From contig DAOVHJ010000108.1 in the NCBI GenBank assembly GCA_030671945.1, positions 1-7,936 of the forward strand: a DNA stretch of 7,936 bases, written 5' to 3'. Under the pieces are notes generated by a model that worked only from the letters and a program-made list of their open reading frames with translations, was not told where the DNA came from and ran no database searches. Below are positions 6,118 through 7,936 of the stretch, piece by piece. The first letter of the stretch is position 1; each line of letters begins with the position of its first letter. A program made the translations under genes and the position numbers. Source of the stretch: Candidatus Heimdallarchaeota archaeon. GTDB taxonomy: Archaea > Asgardarchaeota > Heimdallarchaeia > JABLTI01.

Positions 6118-7059
6118 ATGGATAAAAAAATTGCAACTAAAAATAGAGATGAAAAATTCCAACGTGAATTTCAACAACTAGGTTTTTATGCTCCAGAGAC
6201 CTTAGACATCTTTCAAGAAATAAATCCATTAGAGATTACTAAAAAATCATCATTTAATCGGTTAAATTATTTACTTGGATTCATTAAAAGAAATAAACTT
6301 GAGTCTTTTGAATCATTTGTAAATAACCTTCAAAAAACATATGCTTCTTTAATCAAGGCAGATTATTGCATTATTCATAAGTATGACATAAAGGATTTAA
6401 TAAAAGACTTCGAATACTTGAAAGAATATAAGCAACTCGCTATTAATAGTCTAAATTATTTCTTAGGATTACTTGAATTATCGAGTGATGTAGATTGGGT
6501 TAATGAGAAAGTCAAGGTTCCTAAAGGAAATTATTTCCGGTCTTTTCTTATTCCAAGATATCAAAATGTCAGCATTTTATCGGAAACTGTTGGACGAGAA
6601 GAAGGAATTATGCTTTACAAAATTTATAGAACTGAGCACGCAAAAATTTCTACTCCAGAGGATAAAAAAACTCGGTTTGAAACTTTAGAAGACTTAAGGA
6701 AGGATGATTTTCAAGATTACAAGGGTGGAGGTAATCCTGGTTGGGTTCGTATTGAAGGTATTGTTAAAAATGGTAAATTTGTTTATCGAAAAGATTCTTG
6801 TCTGTATGCTGAAGCTATGAAGGATTATCCGGATAATGAATTCAAATTCCTTGCAGCTTGTTATTATGATTATCAAGGAACGAGAATTCAATGGAATAAA
6901 GATTTCATTTTGACAATGGATCATACAATTGCAGGTGGTGATCCTTATTGTAGTTGTGTTGTACATGACACAAGAATTGATTGGGATTTAACTCACCCTA
7001 GTAAGGAATATTGGGATAGTATTTGGCCATTACAAAAATGGCAAAAAAAGAATGAGTGA
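6118..7059 (+). CDS. ATC hydrolase-like protein, type A (paralog 5)
   Basis: 313 residues, a more canonical member of the L-2-amino-thiazoline-4-carboxylic acid hydrolase-like family (PF14196). A helical N-terminal region (12-125) precedes PRYQNVSILSETVGREEGIMLYK (146-168), equivalent to the core element of the other copies. The C-terminal block has DSCLYAEAM (Cys228), LAACYYDY (Cys248), FILTMDHTIAGGDPYCSCVVHD (His269, Gly274-Asp-Pro, Cys278, Cys280, His283) and LTHPSKEYWD. The GDP-[YF]-C motif is what I associate with classical family members and is absent from the type B copies. Compared with type B, the His after the first Cys is replaced (CLYAEA). GAGGT (6108-6112), five bases before the ATG, supports this start. 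The substrate is not identifiable, and no carbamoyl-cysteine hydrolase that would complete an ATC-to-cysteine pathway is present in the window. Confidence 0.65.
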   Translation: MDKKIATKNRDEKFQREFQQLGFYAPETLDIFQEINPLEITKKSSFNRLNYLLGFIKRNKLESFESFVNNLQKTYASLIKADYCIIHKYDIKDLIKDFEYLKEYKQLAINSLNYFLGLLELSSDVDWVNEKVKVPKGNYFRSFLIPRYQNVSILSETVGREEGIMLYKIYRTEHAKISTPEDKKTRFETLEDLRKDDFQDYKGGGNPGWVRIEGIVKNGKFVYRKDSCLYAEAMKDYPDNEFKFLAACYYDYQGTRIQWNKDFILTMDHTIAGGDPYCSCVVHDTRIDWDLTHPSKEYWDSIWPLQKWQKKNE

Positions 7060-7063
7060 AAAA

Positions 7064-7070
7064 GCGAGGT
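7064..7070 (+). promoter_or_regulatory. Ribosome-binding site that decides the start of paralog 6
   Basis: GCGAGGT ends eight bases before ATG 7079. The competing in-frame ATG at 7052 overlaps the previous gene by eight bases and has no Shine-Dalgarno, so 7079 is preferred. If translation is coupled through the overlap, 7052 would add nine residues. Confidence 0.5.
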
Positions 7071-7078
7071 CTTTACTA

Positions 7079-7936
7079 ATGGAATTTGAAGAATATGGAA
7101 AAGAAGTAGATGATTTGAAAATAAAATTCAATCCTTATGAATTTGCTGAGAGCAATCTATTTAAGAAAATAAGTAATATTTTTGGATACATCAAAAAAAA
7201 TAGAACTGATATCTATTCCGAATTTATCAAAAGATTGTCTTATAGTAAAGAGAATTTACCCAAGAAGGAATTTTTCAATAATAAAACAACTGAAATTGTA
7301 GAAAGAATTAATCAAAGTGAATTTCTCACGGAAAACCAAGATTTAGTTTTAAGGTATTTGAATGCATTTATTGAAACTCAAGGAATAACAGATAAGGAAT
7401 ACTGGCAAAAAGAGGAAATTGAAATACCAGCTAAAAAATTTTTTCATTCTGCAAATAATCTCTCTTATCTGATTTTATCTGCACTTGTTGATACCATTGG
7501 AAAAGATGAAGCTATTAAATTGTATAAAGAAACAGTTGATAATTACGTTCGTGTTTTTGATACAAATCAAGTTAATATTTTTACAGATTTAGAAGACATG
7601 CGACAGAAGTTTATTCGTTGGACAGAAAACAGTCCATATGGAAGAGTTCGTTTACTTAGTACAGTTGAAAAAGGACAATGGATGAGGATTTGTAAGAATT
7701 GCGAGAAAGTACAGAATTTAGACAATTTAGATGAACTCGATGGAGAATTAATGTATGCAATATCATGCTATTGTCACGAGCCACTAGCTGAAATGTGGAA
7801 TGAGAATTTTGTGTTAACTCTTAATGAGACTATAGCTAAGGGTGATCCATTTTGTTCTTATGTGTATCATGATAGAACCATCGTAGGCAATTTTGAGCAT
7901 CCTCCTAGAGAATTCTTTGAGGAAATAATCGAAAAA
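7079..7936 (+). CDS. ATC hydrolase-like protein, type A, 3' end outside window (paralog 6)
   Basis: An open frame running to the window edge without a stop, 286 residues so far (295 from ATG 7052). It parallels paralog 5: FNPYEFAESNLFKKISNIFGYIKKN (17-41) matches its INPLEITKKSSFNRLNYLLGFIKRN, LVDTIGKDEAIKLYKE (136-151) is the core element, and the end has SCYCHE (Cys230, Cys232), FVLTLNETIAKGDPFCSYVYHD (Gly255-Asp-Pro, Cys259, His264) and FEHPPREFFE. The first conserved Cys is expanded to CKNCEK (Cys205, Cys208), giving a CxxC plus CxC arrangement not seen in the other copies. Judging from paralog 5, only a few residues at the C-terminus are missing. The gene continues the operon, which may hold further copies beyond the window. 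Confidence 0.65.
   Translation, partial: MEFEEYGKEVDDLKIKFNPYEFAESNLFKKISNIFGYIKKNRTDIYSEFIKRLSYSKENLPKKEFFNNKTTEIVERINQSEFLTENQDLVLRYLNAFIETQGITDKEYWQKEEIEIPAKKFFHSANNLSYLILSALVDTIGKDEAIKLYKETVDNYVRVFDTNQVNIFTDLEDMRQKFIRWTENSPYGRVRLLSTVEKGQWMRICKNCEKVQNLDNLDELDGELMYAISCYCHEPLAEMWNENFVLTLNETIAKGDPFCSYVYHDRTIVGNFEHPPREFFEEIIEK

Noticed and set aside
6694..6966. 90-codon open frame on the minus strand inside paralog 5
   Set aside because: It lies entirely within a gene with clear family motifs, and its product is low-complexity (Ile/Thr/Asn-rich), typical of the antisense frame of AT-rich coding DNA.
3406..7936. A complete ATC-to-L-cysteine pathway operon
   Set aside because: No carbamoyl-cysteine amidohydrolase or other pathway gene is visible, and four of six copies lack the canonical GDP-x-C motif, so the classical pathway is not supported.
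1..7936. tRNA, rRNA, transposase or integrase genes
   Set aside because: No cloverleaf-like stretches, rRNA-like GC-rich segments, DDE or tyrosine recombinase motifs, or terminal inverted repeats were seen on either strand.

Overview
This is an AT-rich window (roughly one third G+C by eye) that reads as archaeal. A TATA-type box with a purine-rich stretch upstream of it precedes the main operon. The only regulator is a winged-helix protein resembling archaeal ArsR-like proteins, and the minus-strand genes lack Shine-Dalgarno sites while the genes inside the plus-strand operon have GAGGTGA-like ones. A stand-alone 2-oxoacid dehydrogenase E2-type catalytic domain and many copies of one uncharacterised family would fit an Asgard or another large-genome anaerobic archaeon. 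That placement is inference; there is no rRNA or tRNA to settle it.

Left part (30-3224), all on the minus strand: a winged-helix regulator (2565-3224), then an L-2-amino-thiazoline-4-carboxylic acid (ATC) hydrolase-like protein (1642-2484), then an orphan DNA methyltransferase-like gene (851-1549) that overlaps a lipoyl-less E2/CAT-fold acyltransferase (30-854) by 4 bases. A weak hairpin plus T-tract (1592-1623) probably separates the last two genes from the ATC hydrolase-like gene. A perfect 10-bp inverted repeat encloses the start codon of the gene at 1642-2484.

Right part (3406-7936), all on the plus strand: a tightly packed operon of five more proteins of the same broad family. Three (3406-4296, 4345-5196, 5244-6095) belong to the same subtype as 1642-2484, called type B here. 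The last two (6118-7059 and the truncated 7079-7936) carry the more canonical TIA-x-GDP-[YF]-C motif, called type A here. The window therefore holds six paralogs split around one regulator.

The 172-175 bp divergent region (3225-3405) holds a plus-strand TATA box followed directly by six TGTC/GACA-type half-sites at an exact 10-bp period. Among them are two TGTC-N7-GACA palindromes 20 bp apart. This looks like an operator over the transcription start of the paralog operon, and the divergent regulator is its natural candidate ligand. The likely system is a regulator controlling a set of diversified ATC-hydrolase-like proteins that may act on different small sulfur/nitrogen compounds or form a hetero-oligomer; substrate and function are unknown. 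No gap between genes exceeds 300 bases.
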